Position numbers and translations under genes: made by a program. The notes under the pieces are model-generated. The model made no database searches and was not told where the DNA came from. It saw only the letters and a program-made list of their open reading frames with translations. Below, one piece after another: positions 42,874 through 52,061 of a stretch of 64,000 nt of DNA (the stretch's first letter is position 1; each line of letters opens with the position of its first letter). This stretch comes from Roseateles koreensis (GTDB lineage: Bacteria > Pseudomonadota > Gammaproteobacteria > Burkholderiales > Burkholderiaceae_C), in the NCBI RefSeq assembly GCF_028595305.1, contig NZ_JAQQXS010000007.1:124001-188000 (forward strand), written 5' to 3'.

Positions 42874-44307
42874 TCAGTCGCGGGTCACCCGCAGCACTTC
42901 TTCTTCGGAGGTGATGCCTTGCTCGATCAAGCGTGCGCCGTCCTCGCGCATGGAGCGCAAGCCGGCTCGTTGTGCCGCTTGCACCAACTCGCTTTCGGCG
43001 GCCTGGTTGTGGATGAGGGCCCGCACCGTGTCGTCCGCCACCATCAGTTCGTAGACGCCAGTGCGCCCTTTGTAGCCGGTCTTCGAGCAGGCCTCGCAGC
43101 CGACGGGGTGATACCTGACGACGCCTTCGCTGCTGGTTTCCGCCCGGCGGCAAACCGGGCATAACTTGCGAACCAGACGTTGTGCCAAAACCCCCAGCAG
43201 GCTGGAGCTCAGCAAGAAGGGCTCGATGCCCATGTCGGTCAGTCGAGTGACTGCGCTAGGGGCGTCGTTGGTGTGCAGCGTGGCCAGCACCAAGTGGCCC
43301 GTCAGCGAGGCTTGAATGGCAATTTGCGCGGTTTCGTAATCGCGGATTTCGCCAATCATGATCACGTCAGGGTCTTGGCGCAGGATGGCCCGCAAGGCTT
43401 TGGCGAAGGTGAGGTCGATCTTGGCGTTGACCTGGGTCTGCCCCACGCCGGCCAGCTCATACTCGATGGGGTCTTCCACCGTCAACACATTGGTGGTGCG
43501 GGTGTCCACGGTTTGCAGCGAGGCGTACAGGCTGGTGGTCTTGCCGGAGCCGGTCGGGCCGGTCACGAGCACGATGCCGTGCGGTTGCTGCACCAGATGC
43601 TTGAAGGCGGAGAGCACATCGCCGCTCATGCCCAGGCCTTCCAGCGTGAACTTGCTTTCGGTCTTGTCGAGCAGGCGGAGCACGGCGCGTTCACCGTGGG
43701 CCGACGGCAGAGTGGAGACGCGCACATCGATGGCGCGCCCGCCGATGCGCAGGCTGATGCGCCCGTCTTGCGGCAGGCGCTTTTCGGCGATGTCCAGCTC
43801 GGCCATGATTTTCAAGCGGGAAATCAGGGCGGCGTGCAAGCCGCGATTGGGTTGCACGACCTCGCGCAAGGTGCCGTCCACCCGGAACCGCACGGAGCTT
43901 GCGCGTTCGTAGGGCTCGATATGGATGTCGCTGGCGCCGTCTTTCGCGGCCTGGGTCAATAACGCGTTCAGCATGCGGATGATGGGGGCGTCGTTGGCGG
44001 CCTCCAGCAAGTCTTCCACAGCGGGCAGGTCTTGCATCATTCGGCTCAGGTCGACAGCGCTTTCAACCTCGCCGATCACGACCGCCGCGCTGGACTCGCT
44101 GCCCGCATAGGCGGCGTTGATGCGCTCCGCCAGAGAGGCCGCGGCCTCGCTTTCGAAGCGGTCGACGACGTACAGGCGCTGGACTTCAGCCAGGCTGGAT
44201 AACTTGACTTCCGGCGGAGCCCACAGCACCAGCGAAGTGCCGTCGTCCTCCAGCAGGACGGCGTGGGCCTTGGCGAAGGCGTAGGGCAAAGGGTGGCGGG
44301 TGGCCAT
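42874..44307 (-). CDS. gspE: Type II secretion ATPase GspE
   Basis: This 477-residue ATPase drives pseudopilus growth. The N1E domain is at about 1-90. The ATPase core has Walker A GPTGSGKTT (about 247-255), the Asp box TVEDPIEYELAGV, Walker B IMIGEIRDYETA and the His box ATLHTNDAPSA. The zinc-binding insert has CPVC and, 20 residues later, CEAC (about 392-418), as in GspE proteins. Its start is just 8 bases after the gspD stop. Confidence 0.96.
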   Translation of the reverse strand: MATRHPLPYAFAKAHAVLLEDDGTSLVLWAPPEVKLSSLAEVQRLYVVDRFESEAAASLAERINAAYAGSESSAAVVIGEVESAVDLSRMMQDLPAVEDLLEAANDAPIIRMLNALLTQAAKDGASDIHIEPYERASSVRFRVDGTLREVVQPNRGLHAALISRLKIMAELDIAEKRLPQDGRISLRIGGRAIDVRVSTLPSAHGERAVLRLLDKTESKFTLEGLGMSGDVLSAFKHLVQQPHGIVLVTGPTGSGKTTSLYASLQTVDTRTTNVLTVEDPIEYELAGVGQTQVNAKIDLTFAKALRAILRQDPDVIMIGEIRDYETAQIAIQASLTGHLVLATLHTNDAPSAVTRLTDMGIEPFLLSSSLLGVLAQRLVRKLCPVCRRAETSSEGVVRYHPVGCEACSKTGYKGRTGVYELMVADDTVRALIHNQAAESELVQAAQRAGLRSMREDGARLIEQGITSEEEVLRVTRD

Positions 44308-44315
44308 GGTTGCGA

Positions 44316-46562
44316 TCAGGGCTGTTGGGGAGGCGTGCCGTCCGATGCGGCCTTGCTCTGCCCACCGGCGGGCGTGGCGGGGCTTGGCGGCAGCACGGGG
44401 GCGCCCGTATTGGGCAGGAGAGCGCTGTCAGCGGGTTGCGAGACCTGCTGCAAGGCGCGAATGGACTCGTAACGGTCCATGGTCAGCTGGTCGGCGGTTT
44501 GCTGGTTGCGCATGACCACCGGGCGGAGGAACACCAGCAGATTGGTTTTGACGCGTTTGCGGCTCTCGGTTTTGAACAGATTGCCGATCAGGGGAATGCT
44601 GCCCAGGCCGGGCACGCGGTCGTCACCGTCGCTGTATTCGTCTTTCAGCAATCCGCCCAGCACCAGAATGGCGCCGTCATCCACCGTGACGGTGGTTTCG
44701 ATGGCGCTCTTGTCGGTGGTCGGGCCATTGACGCTGCTGGCGGTGCTGGCCACCACGGACGAATTCTCCTGGTAGACCGTCATGCGGATGGTGCCGCTCT
44801 CGCCAATCTGGCTGCGAATGCGCAAGGTCAGGCCAACGTCTTTGCGGTCCACCGTCTGGAAGGGGTTGACCGAGCTGCTGCTGGAGCCCGTGCTGGTGTA
44901 GGAGCCGGTCACGAAGGGCACGTTCTGGCCGATCACAATCTTGGCCTCTTCGTTGTCCAGGGCCACCAGATTGGGCGTAGAGAGCACATTGGCGCCGGTC
45001 TGGCTTTCCAGGAAATTCGCCATGGCACCGAGCGTGAAGTGGCTGCCCACCTTTTTGAACACACCGATGTTGAAGCCGGTAGGCGCCGCGCTGCTCGCCA
45101 GCTGGGTGCCCGTGGCGGTGAGGCCGGAGGCGGTGGCGATCGAGCTGGTGATGATGTTGCTGGTGCCGGTGCCGAAGTTTGTGCCCACGCCCGTCAGCAC
45201 GCTGTCAGTGGTGCTGCCGAACAGGTTTTGCCACTGCACGCCAAACTGGCCGGCCTTGGTGACGTCCACCTTGACGATCATCGACTCCACATAAACCTGG
45301 GCGCGCCGCACATCGAGTTGGTCGATCACGCCGCGAATCTGACGGTACATGGGCTCAGGCGCCGTGATCACCAGGGAGTTGGTGGACGGGTCCGCCTGCA
45401 CAAAGCCGCCCGTCGAAGGGCCTTGGGAGGCCGACACCGGCGTGGTCGATGCGCTGGAGTTGCTGCCGGTGGTGCTGGTGCCGCTTGAATTGGTGGTGGG
45501 TGTGGTGCTGCCCAGTGGTGAATTGCCCAGGCCGCTGATGGGGCTGGCGCTGGCATTGCTGCTGGCGCCACCACCACCACTGCTGCTGCCGTTGGTATTG
45601 GCGGCAAAGGCGGCCCGCAATACCGTGGCCATTTTTGCGGCGTCGGCGTTTTTCAGATAGACCACATGGATATTGCCGCTGGGGTTGTTGCTGCCGGGCT
45701 GGTCCAGCTTGTCGATCATGCTGCGCGCGGCGGCCAGTCGCGCAGGGTTGCTGGCGCGCAGGATCAGCGAATTGCTGCGCGGGTCGGCGAGCACGCTGAC
45801 GCTGTTGCTGGATTGGCCCGGTACCGTCGAAGTGTTGCTGTTGCCGTCGGTCAGCTTTTGCACCAGCGCGGCGATGTCCGACGCCACGGCGTGCTTGAGT
45901 TGCACCACTTCAAGATCGGTGCTGCCCGGCGTGTCCATGGTGGCGATGATCCGGCCCAGGCGCTGCAGATTGTCTGCATAGTCCGTGATCACGAGGCTGT
46001 TGTTGCCCGGGTTGGCGTTGATGGTGTTGTTGGGGCTGATCAGGGGCCGCAGCACCGCCACCAGATTGTTAGCGTTTTCGTGGTTGAGCTTGAAGATCTG
46101 CGTGATGATTTGATCACCTCGGACCGAGCTGCTGCCCACGGCGACGGCGCCGGCTTGCAGCTTGCCATCTGCTTCCGGCACGACCTTGAGCATCCCCGAG
46201 TTCTCGACCACGGTGAATCCCAGGCCGCGCAGCGCCGCCAGGTAGTTGAGGTAGGCATCGCGCACCGACACCGGTTGTTCGCTGTAAACCGTGATCTGGC
46301 CCTTGACGCGTGGGTCGATGATGAACTGGCGGTCCAGCATCACGCCGATGGCACGGGTAACGGCCTCGACGTCTGCGTTGACAAAGTTCAGCGTGACCGG
46401 CGTACGCGATTTCAGGGCCGGGCTGCTGATACGTGCAGCCGGTGACTTGGCAATGGAGTCGTCATTGACCTGCGCCAGCACGGGGCCGGCGGCAATGGAC
46501 AGCGCCAACAACGAAAAACCGGCGCGACCCGGAGAACGACTTGACAGACGTTTCATGCTCAT
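44316..46562 (-). CDS. gspD: Type II secretion outer-membrane secretin GspD
   Basis: This 748-residue secretin forms the outer-membrane channel. It has a signal peptide (about 1-30, ending PVLAQ), an N0 domain (VTLNFVNADVEAVTRAIGVM), N1-N3 ring domains and then the secretin core with VPFVTGSY, VGLTLRIRSQI and DGAILVLGGLL. The N3 region carries a long Ser/Gly/Thr/Asn-rich insert (about residues 345-400). Start ATG 46562 overlaps the gspN stop (ATGA); an ATG at 46556 is the alternative. The C-terminal Pro-rich tail may hold the pilotin-binding part, though no GspS gene is seen. Confidence 0.96.
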   Translation of the reverse strand: MSMKRLSSRSPGRAGFSLLALSIAAGPVLAQVNDDSIAKSPAARISSPALKSRTPVTLNFVNADVEAVTRAIGVMLDRQFIIDPRVKGQITVYSEQPVSVRDAYLNYLAALRGLGFTVVENSGMLKVVPEADGKLQAGAVAVGSSSVRGDQIITQIFKLNHENANNLVAVLRPLISPNNTINANPGNNSLVITDYADNLQRLGRIIATMDTPGSTDLEVVQLKHAVASDIAALVQKLTDGNSNTSTVPGQSSNSVSVLADPRSNSLILRASNPARLAAARSMIDKLDQPGSNNPSGNIHVVYLKNADAAKMATVLRAAFAANTNGSSSGGGGASSNASASPISGLGNSPLGSTTPTTNSSGTSTTGSNSSASTTPVSASQGPSTGGFVQADPSTNSLVITAPEPMYRQIRGVIDQLDVRRAQVYVESMIVKVDVTKAGQFGVQWQNLFGSTTDSVLTGVGTNFGTGTSNIITSSIATASGLTATGTQLASSAAPTGFNIGVFKKVGSHFTLGAMANFLESQTGANVLSTPNLVALDNEEAKIVIGQNVPFVTGSYTSTGSSSSSVNPFQTVDRKDVGLTLRIRSQIGESGTIRMTVYQENSSVVASTASSVNGPTTDKSAIETTVTVDDGAILVLGGLLKDEYSDGDDRVPGLGSIPLIGNLFKTESRKRVKTNLLVFLRPVVMRNQQTADQLTMDRYESIRALQQVSQPADSALLPNTGAPVLPPSPATPAGGQSKAASDGTPPQQP

Positions 46563-47446
46563 CCAATCGAAAAGACGGAACGGTCGCCCTGGCGGCGGCC
46601 GATGATATTCAGGAGATTGTTCAGGGCGTCTTCGCGCCCCGGGGCCGCGGTGGCTTCCAACGTGAAGCGCGGTTTGCCCTGGGTGACGCTGCCTTGGCCA
46701 TTCAAGATCAGCGCGCCGTCCAGCGTACTCAGTTGCAGCAGGCTGGTGTCGACGTGACTGGCCTGTGCCGTCTGTGCGATCACGCTGAGCCGGTAGCTGC
46801 CCAAGGGCGCCAAGGTCGACACGCGGGACGACACATTGAGCAGGTCGATATCCAACTGACCGAACTGCTGCATGCGACCTTGCGCCCAACTCAGGCGAAA
46901 GTCTTTGGCGGCAAGGCGCATGGAGCCGCCGAGTTGTAGCGTGTTCCAAGGGGCGCCCAAGCCGGCCAGCCAGCCGGCGGGCCAGCGGGCGAGCCACTCA
47001 GCGGGCTGGACCACGCTGAGGTCAAAACGGTTCCAGCCGGGGCGCAGCAGGAGTTGCACGGTGCCATTGATGCAGCAGTCCTGCCGTGCGTCGAGGCGCA
47101 ACCCTGCGCCTTGCAAACCCATCGACCAGCTCAGGCGCCCGGGCAACTGGCTGGCGTCATGGCTGCCTTCGCCGCCACTCAGCACCAGCACGCCGCTGCC
47201 GTGCCAGATGCTGCCACGCGAATCAGTGATCAGCAGGTGCTGCCCACTGGCCTTGGCCAGGCTGCGCGCCAGCCAACTCGCCGGGGCAAAGGCGATCAAG
47301 GCCATGAAGCCGCCGGTCAGCCCGCCTGCTACGGCCCAACGCAGCACCTTGCTCGAGCTTTTTCGTTGAGCGGTGTCAGTGTTGATGCCTAGCGTTGCTT
47401 GCGCTCCGGCGGGCTGCTTGCGCCCTGAGAATGCCCAGGCACTCAT
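46559..47446 (-). CDS. gspN: Type II secretion protein GspN
   Basis: This 295-residue protein has one N-terminal membrane helix (about 37-58, LRWAVAGGLTGGFMALIAFA in part) and a periplasmic beta-rich domain. GspN is an accessory subunit found in only some secretion systems. Short signatures are DSRGSIWHGSGVLVL and WNTLQLGGSMRL. It contains a Cys-Cys pair (about 123-124), possibly a disulfide-related feature. ATGA overlaps link it to gspM before and gspD after. Confidence 0.85.
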   Translation of the reverse strand: MSAWAFSGRKQPAGAQATLGINTDTAQRKSSSKVLRWAVAGGLTGGFMALIAFAPASWLARSLAKASGQHLLITDSRGSIWHGSGVLVLSGGEGSHDASQLPGRLSWSMGLQGAGLRLDARQDCCINGTVQLLLRPGWNRFDLSVVQPAEWLARWPAGWLAGLGAPWNTLQLGGSMRLAAKDFRLSWAQGRMQQFGQLDIDLLNVSSRVSTLAPLGSYRLSVIAQTAQASHVDTSLLQLSTLDGALILNGQGSVTQGKPRFTLEATAAPGREDALNNLLNIIGRRQGDRSVFSIG

Positions 47447-47952
47447 GGCGCGTTGGCTCCCAGGCTCAGCACCACGGTGCCGGCGAATCCCTTGGGTCCG
47501 CGCTGTAGTTGCGCCTCGACCGGGCGGGCCCGGGCCGCGCTGCGCACTTCGCCCAGCCAGGCTTGCAGGGCCTCGCTGCTCACGCCATTCAGGGTGAGCA
47601 CCGCACGATCACCGTTCAAGGTGAGGTGGGCACCGCTGCCCAGATGGTCACTGGCCGCTTGCAGCGCCTGGGTGGCGGCTGCCGCAGGCACGGGGGGAGT
47701 GGCCCGCAGCGCTTTTGTTTCTTGGGCCAACGCTTGCATTTCCTGCAATTGCAGATCAACCGCTTCAAGCTGGGCCGGGCTTTGCGCCAAGACGTGCAGG
47801 GCCGGCTGGACGGCCACCAGCCACAGCAGCAACACGCCCAGGGCGGCGCCTGTGATTTTGAGCAGTCGGCGGTCGCGCGGGCCCAACTGCTGCCAATGGT
47901 TTTGCACATTGTGGGCAGCGGCCTGCCAGGGGGAAAGAGGGCGCTCGCTCAT
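47443..47952 (-). CDS. gspM: Type II secretion protein GspM
   Basis: This 169-residue protein has a cytoplasmic start (LSPWQAAAHNVQNHWQQL), one membrane helix (about 32-52), then a periplasmic ferredoxin-like domain that pairs with GspL. WQQLGPRDRRLLKI before the span is characteristic of this subunit. Its start overlaps the gspL stop, and its stop overlaps gspN. Confidence 0.88.
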   Translation of the reverse strand: MSERPLSPWQAAAHNVQNHWQQLGPRDRRLLKITGAALGVLLLWLVAVQPALHVLAQSPAQLEAVDLQLQEMQALAQETKALRATPPVPAAAATQALQAASDHLGSGAHLTLNGDRAVLTLNGVSSEALQAWLGEVRSAARARPVEAQLQRGPKGFAGTVVLSLGANAP

Positions 47953-49289
47953 GTCTTGTTGGCCTTGTCTTTGCCACTGCTATTGTTGTTGTCGCGGCCA
48001 TCAACGCGGGCTCCTGCGCCCCCGTCCTTGCTGTTGCGCGGGTCGATGCGGGCGCGGCTGAGTGTCAATTTGCCCTCGCTGGCATCAAGCATCCAGCCTT
48101 CGCTGCGCAGCCGGCTCCGAAATTCTTGGATTTGCGCCTCGCTCCAGCCTACGGCAGACAGCACTAGGCGCCCAGGTTCGAAACTGAGACTGTCCATCGG
48201 GCCGCGGTCGGCGGGCCAGGCGGTGGCGGCAGCGGAGAGCAGTGACTCAAGGTCGTGCGCGCCCGGGCGGCCAGCCATGGCGCGCAGGCCATCGGTCTCA
48301 CGGCGCATTTGAGTCGGCGCGTCGTAGACCGCGCGAACCCGGGGATAGCTTTCCAGCAGCGTCTTGCCGAGCGCCGCCTGGCGGGTCTGCAGTTGTTGGC
48401 GTTGCTGCCAGGCCAACAGGTTGAGCCCCAACAATTGCACAAGCACCAGCCCGGCCAAGCCCCAGCGAACGGCCTGCCATTCACGTTGCATGAAGCTTCG
48501 ATAGAACTGGCGCAGGGTGCGGGTGCCGCGTGTGCGTTGTGCCAACTCGAACTGGCGCAGGTTCCAGGGGCTGTCGATCACCCGCAAAGCGCGCTGGGCG
48601 GGGCTCAGCAGGGTGACGGCGGCACCCAGCCAAGCTTCGGCTGCGGCTGCGGCTTCGGGTGTGGCGCTCCAGAGGGTGTCTTGATCCGTTGCCGCAGGCA
48701 GCAGTTGCCGAGCCAGCCCGCCGTTCAAAGGCAAGGTGCTCACGCCGTCGGGGTGGCTCCAGCGCAGGGCCAGTGCGGGGGTGTCCAAGCCCGTGGTGTA
48801 AAAATGCCCGCGCGGTGACTCCGGCCACGACAGGGGGGTCACCCGGTCCACGAAAACATGAGCCGCTTCGAGTGTGCTCAGGTGTTGTTGCAGCCAATTG
48901 CGCTCGCACAGGGCCACCCAGGCCAGGTCTGCGCCTTGCGCGCCGGGCTCAAGGGCGAAGTGAAGGTGCTCGGGGTCGTCCAGCAGACTCTCTTCAAGCA
49001 TGCCCGCCAAAGCGGCACGCATTTGCCGGCCCGCTTTGGGCAATTGCACCCGTTGCCACGCCACGTCGGAGTCGGCGGGGATCACGATCACTGTGTCGGC
49101 ATGTGGCAATTGGCTGGCGCTTTGTGTGCCTTGGCTGAGGATGTGCTGGCCGTCTCCGGTGAGCAAAAAATCGTAGTCGCTGTTCAGTGCTGTGGCGGGC
49201 GTATGCCCCAGTCCTTCGGTGGATTGCACGGCACGGCCCTGCGCTCGCAAGCGACTGCGGGGAGGAAGAAAAACAAGCAGAGTACTCAT
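47949..49289 (-). CDS. gspL: Type II secretion protein GspL
   Basis: This 446-residue inner-membrane protein recruits GspE. The cytoplasmic actin-like domain (about 1-260) is followed by a membrane helix (about 273-293, WGLAGLVLVQLLGLNLLAW in part) and a periplasmic ferredoxin-like domain that binds GspM. The extreme C-terminus is disordered, rich in Gly, Asp and Asn. A 154-base gap separates it from gspK, the largest gap within the minus-strand gsp series, so an internal promoter is possible there. Confidence 0.9.
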   Translation of the reverse strand: MSTLLVFLPPRSRLRAQGRAVQSTEGLGHTPATALNSDYDFLLTGDGQHILSQGTQSASQLPHADTVIVIPADSDVAWQRVQLPKAGRQMRAALAGMLEESLLDDPEHLHFALEPGAQGADLAWVALCERNWLQQHLSTLEAAHVFVDRVTPLSWPESPRGHFYTTGLDTPALALRWSHPDGVSTLPLNGGLARQLLPAATDQDTLWSATPEAAAAAEAWLGAAVTLLSPAQRALRVIDSPWNLRQFELAQRTRGTRTLRQFYRSFMQREWQAVRWGLAGLVLVQLLGLNLLAWQQRQQLQTRQAALGKTLLESYPRVRAVYDAPTQMRRETDGLRAMAGRPGAHDLESLLSAAATAWPADRGPMDSLSFEPGRLVLSAVGWSEAQIQEFRSRLRSEGWMLDASEGKLTLSRARIDPRNSKDGGAGARVDGRDNNNSSGKDKANKT

Positions 49290-49443
49290 GGGCGCAAGTT
49301 GGCGTCACTGGACCGGACACGCAGAAGTGCTTGAATCGGCCACAAAGGCTGGCGCATTCTAGGAGGGGAAAATTGCTGAATTGCGAGGGTCGTACCCGAT
49401 TCACACATTATTTGAATTGAGTTCAGCGCTCCCCGGGGCGCGT

Positions 49444-50466
49444 TCATGGTTTGTCGGCGCGTCCGTCGAGTACCCGATTGACCCGTTCACGGTCGATGAT
49501 CAACACGTCCAAGTCGCGCCTCTGGACGAGCGAGCGTTCTTCCATGACGCGTTCATCCAGGCGCATGCGGCCCCTGACGATAAAGTAGGCGCTGACCGAG
49601 TTGACCCGTTCGGCGCTGAGTACCGCTGAGCTGGGCAGGTAGTTCTTGGCCTCTTGGGGCGATTTCAAAGGGGTGGATTGACGGGCTTGTACCAGCCGCT
49701 GGGCCGAGGCCAGATCGACGCCGTCCAGCACGCCGGCAATCACTTCACGCGGCGCCGTGTTGAGGTTGACCGGCGTGGCTGTTGGCAGCAGGGTGACGAA
49801 GGGCCGCAAACGGTTCAGGGTGTCTTCACTCAGGCCAAACCAGGCCAATTGGTCCAAATTTTGGGGTTGCAGCGGCACATCGCTGCTTGTCGACGTGGTG
49901 GTTTCTGTGTTGCCTGAACTGCCTGCGGCCACCTTGACCGGAAAGGCACTTCGCAACTTGGCGATGATCAGGGCTGCGGTACCCGGGGGCGCTTGCGCGC
50001 TCTCGCAGAGGCGTTCCAGCGTGCGTTGTTCGAGCGGCGCCACCTGTGCGCCGCCTGTCAGGTTGCGCAGGTTGTACTGCGCCTGGGCATCGGTGATGCT
50101 GCCTGACAGGTAGGCTTCCGGCCCCGTGTTGGTGTCGTTGCCGTCCAGGGCCAGGAAGGTGGAGATGCGGCCTTCGGCCACCGGCACCGCCCATACCTCG
50201 TTGAGGTTGTCGGTTGGCGTGGTCCGGTTGCCCACGGCATCTTCACGCAAGATCAGGCGAGCCCAGTCCAAGGCGCCGCGCAACATCAGGGCCGACTGCG
50301 CGCGGGCGCGCTCGGCACTTTCGATCTGAACGGCACGGTACTGGCGCCACACCATGGCCGCGGCCAAGCTGGCCACCAAGGTGACGATGATCATCGCGGT
50401 GAGCAGCGCGGCCCCGCTTTGATGCGGACGCCTGGCCACCGGCGGTTTGAATGGCGGAGGTGTCAT
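49444..50466 (-). CDS. gspK: Type II secretion minor pseudopilin GspK
   Basis: This 340-residue large minor pseudopilin caps the pseudopilus tip. The prepilin cleavage site is HQSGAALLTAMIIVTLVAS (about 15-33), with the hydrophobic helix following. As in other GspK proteins there is no Glu at position 5. The middle helical domain includes VNLNTAPREVIAGVLDG and ARQSTPLKSPQEAKNYL. The start lies 3 bases after the gspJ stop. Confidence 0.92.
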   Translation of the reverse strand: MTPPPFKPPVARRPHQSGAALLTAMIIVTLVASLAAAMVWRQYRAVQIESAERARAQSALMLRGALDWARLILREDAVGNRTTPTDNLNEVWAVPVAEGRISTFLALDGNDTNTGPEAYLSGSITDAQAQYNLRNLTGGAQVAPLEQRTLERLCESAQAPPGTAALIIAKLRSAFPVKVAAGSSGNTETTTSTSSDVPLQPQNLDQLAWFGLSEDTLNRLRPFVTLLPTATPVNLNTAPREVIAGVLDGVDLASAQRLVQARQSTPLKSPQEAKNYLPSSAVLSAERVNSVSAYFIVRGRMRLDERVMEERSLVQRRDLDVLIIDRERVNRVLDGRADKP

Positions 50467-50469
50467 GGC

Positions 50470-51120
50470 TTACATCCCCAGGGTGATCTGGCGGGTCAAG
50501 GGGCCCGCAAAACCACTGGCCGGCGCGAATTGCAAGACCACGCGCACCCCCGTGGGCAAGGCCGTGCGCTGTTTGTTGTCACTGTTGCTGCCAGCGCTCT
50601 CCTGCAGGTTGTCGCTGGACTGCGCATTGCTCCAACTGTTGCCCCGGTAGTAGTAGAGCTGCCACCCGGCCACGCCCGGCAAGGCCAATAATTGGCTGGC
50701 ATCTTGATTGACTTGGAGTTGGCTGCGTTGGTAGCTTTCTTCCAGGGCGGCGAGGGTCTGAACCGTGGGCCCCTCCCATCGGTACAGACTGCCGCTTCGA
50801 ACGGTCCAGGCCACCACTTGCAAACCGCCGGGCTGATGGCGGGTCAGGCGCAAGCTGGCACCGTCAAAACTGAGCGCATCCACCCCGTTGGACGCTTGCA
50901 CCGAGTGCATGTCTTGTTCCCACTGCGCCATCACCGTCAGCAGGCGCATGCTCTGCTCAAGGTGGGTTTGTGCAATGTCCCGGCTTTTCACCAGGGCATC
51001 AAGACCTTGCCAGGAGACCATCGCCATGATGGCCATCACCAGCAGCGCCACCAGCACCTCAACCAAGGTGAAGCCGGCTTCTTGGCTTGGGGCCCGCCGC
51101 TGACGGATGTTTTCAGCCAT
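50470..51120 (-). CDS. gspJ: Type II secretion minor pseudopilin GspJ
   Basis: This 216-residue pseudopilin has the prepilin peptidase site QEAGFTLVEVLVALLVMAIM (about 13-32), cut between Gly and Phe. The Glu at mature position 5 is present. The C-terminal domain includes YRWEGPTVQTLAALEE and a VAGWQLYYY segment typical of GspJ. It follows gspI with a one-base gap. Confidence 0.92.
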   Translation of the reverse strand: MAENIRQRRAPSQEAGFTLVEVLVALLVMAIMAMVSWQGLDALVKSRDIAQTHLEQSMRLLTVMAQWEQDMHSVQASNGVDALSFDGASLRLTRHQPGGLQVVAWTVRSGSLYRWEGPTVQTLAALEESYQRSQLQVNQDASQLLALPGVAGWQLYYYRGNSWSNAQSSDNLQESAGSNSDNKQRTALPTGVRVVLQFAPASGFAGPLTRQITLGM

Positions 51121-51121
51121 G

Positions 51122-51550
51122 TCAGTAACGCCCCAGGATGGCGCTGAGCTGCAGTTGATGGCCGCTCACGGGATCACTGACCACGGCATCAACCCGCCGA
51201 AGATTGGCGTTAGGCGTGGCACGCACGGTCAAGCGTCCGATGTAGCTGCGCCCCAGTTGGTCGCAACTGAAGTCGGTGTCGCCGATGCCGGGGAATTGTT
51301 TGCTGAGACGCAACTCGGTCAGTTGGTTTTCAGCGCACCACTGTGCGGAGCTGATGGCCCTCAGTCTTTCAGCGTTATCGGTCAAGGCGCCCGCTGCTTT
51401 GATGCCAGCACCAAGAGCGATGGCCACAATGACCAAGGCAACCAGCACTTCGATCAAGGTGAAGCCGCGAGCGCTCTGCAAGCTGCGTGGTGTGGGCCAG
51501 GGCCTATTGCTGCGCACTGCTGCTGGTGATTTCAAAGGGCGACAGACCAT
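51122..51550 (-). CDS. gspI: Type II secretion minor pseudopilin GspI
   Basis: This 142-residue pseudopilin (from ATG 51550) has the cleavage site ARGFTLIEVLVALVIVAIA. The domain after it has AQWCAENQLTELRL, a GspI signature, and a Cys pair that could form a disulfide. The start is uncertain: ATG gives a 29-residue leader, while GTG at 51517 gives a more usual 18-residue one. Either start lies within the end of gspH, so the genes are translationally coupled. Confidence 0.88.
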   Translation of the reverse strand: MVCRPLKSPAAVRSNRPWPTPRSLQSARGFTLIEVLVALVIVAIALGAGIKAAGALTDNAERLRAISSAQWCAENQLTELRLSKQFPGIGDTDFSCDQLGRSYIGRLTVRATPNANLRRVDAVVSDPVSGHQLQLSAILGRY

Positions 51551-52061
51551 CGGTGGCCAAGGTGATTTGTTGCGAGCCCAAATGCAGGCGCACTTGTTGG
51601 GCGCCGATCATGGGCTCTGGGCCTAGACGCACGCTGGCGCCGTTGGCAATTTCAACGCTAAGGGGTTGGCCCAGCCAACGGTGCGGCAACTCCACGCGGC
51701 CCGGCAGACCGATGAAGCGGAATTGCTCATCGTTGTCGCTGCCGTTGTTATTGCTGGCTTGAACAGGCGCCCACTGAACCATCACGCCCGCGGTGCGGCT
51801 TTCAACCCGTGCAGTTTCGAACAAGGCAACGAGGCGCTCACCTTCCCGCTCGAGTTGATTGGCAGCGGGGTCGCGCAAGGCGAGGCTGACCGTGGCGGTG
51901 GCAATCGCAATGAGGGCCACCACGACCAGCAATTCGATCAAGGTGAAGCCGCGATTCAGGTGGCCTGGGTCAGGCAATGCGCTGGCCCGGGAGCTGCATG
52001 CCCAAACCGAGCGGGCGGCGGGGCTTGTCAGCGTTTTCAGCGCTGTCGGTGTTATTGCCAC
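51504..52061 (-). CDS. gspH: Type II secretion minor pseudopilin GspH
   Basis: This 185-residue pseudopilin has the prepilin site LNRGFTLIELLVVVALIAIA at about 36-55 and Glu at mature position 5. GLPGRVELPHRW lies in the C-terminal beta domain. The start is GTG at 52061, overlapping the gspG end by 10 bases; it gives an unusually long 38-residue leader. No ATG exists closer, so the true start may be a later GTG or CTG. Confidence 0.87.
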   Translation of the reverse strand: MAITPTALKTLTSPAARSVWACSSRASALPDPGHLNRGFTLIELLVVVALIAIATATVSLALRDPAANQLEREGERLVALFETARVESRTAGVMVQWAPVQASNNNGSDNDEQFRFIGLPGRVELPHRWLGQPLSVEIANGASVRLGPEPMIGAQQVRLHLGSQQITLATDGLSPFEITSSSAQQ

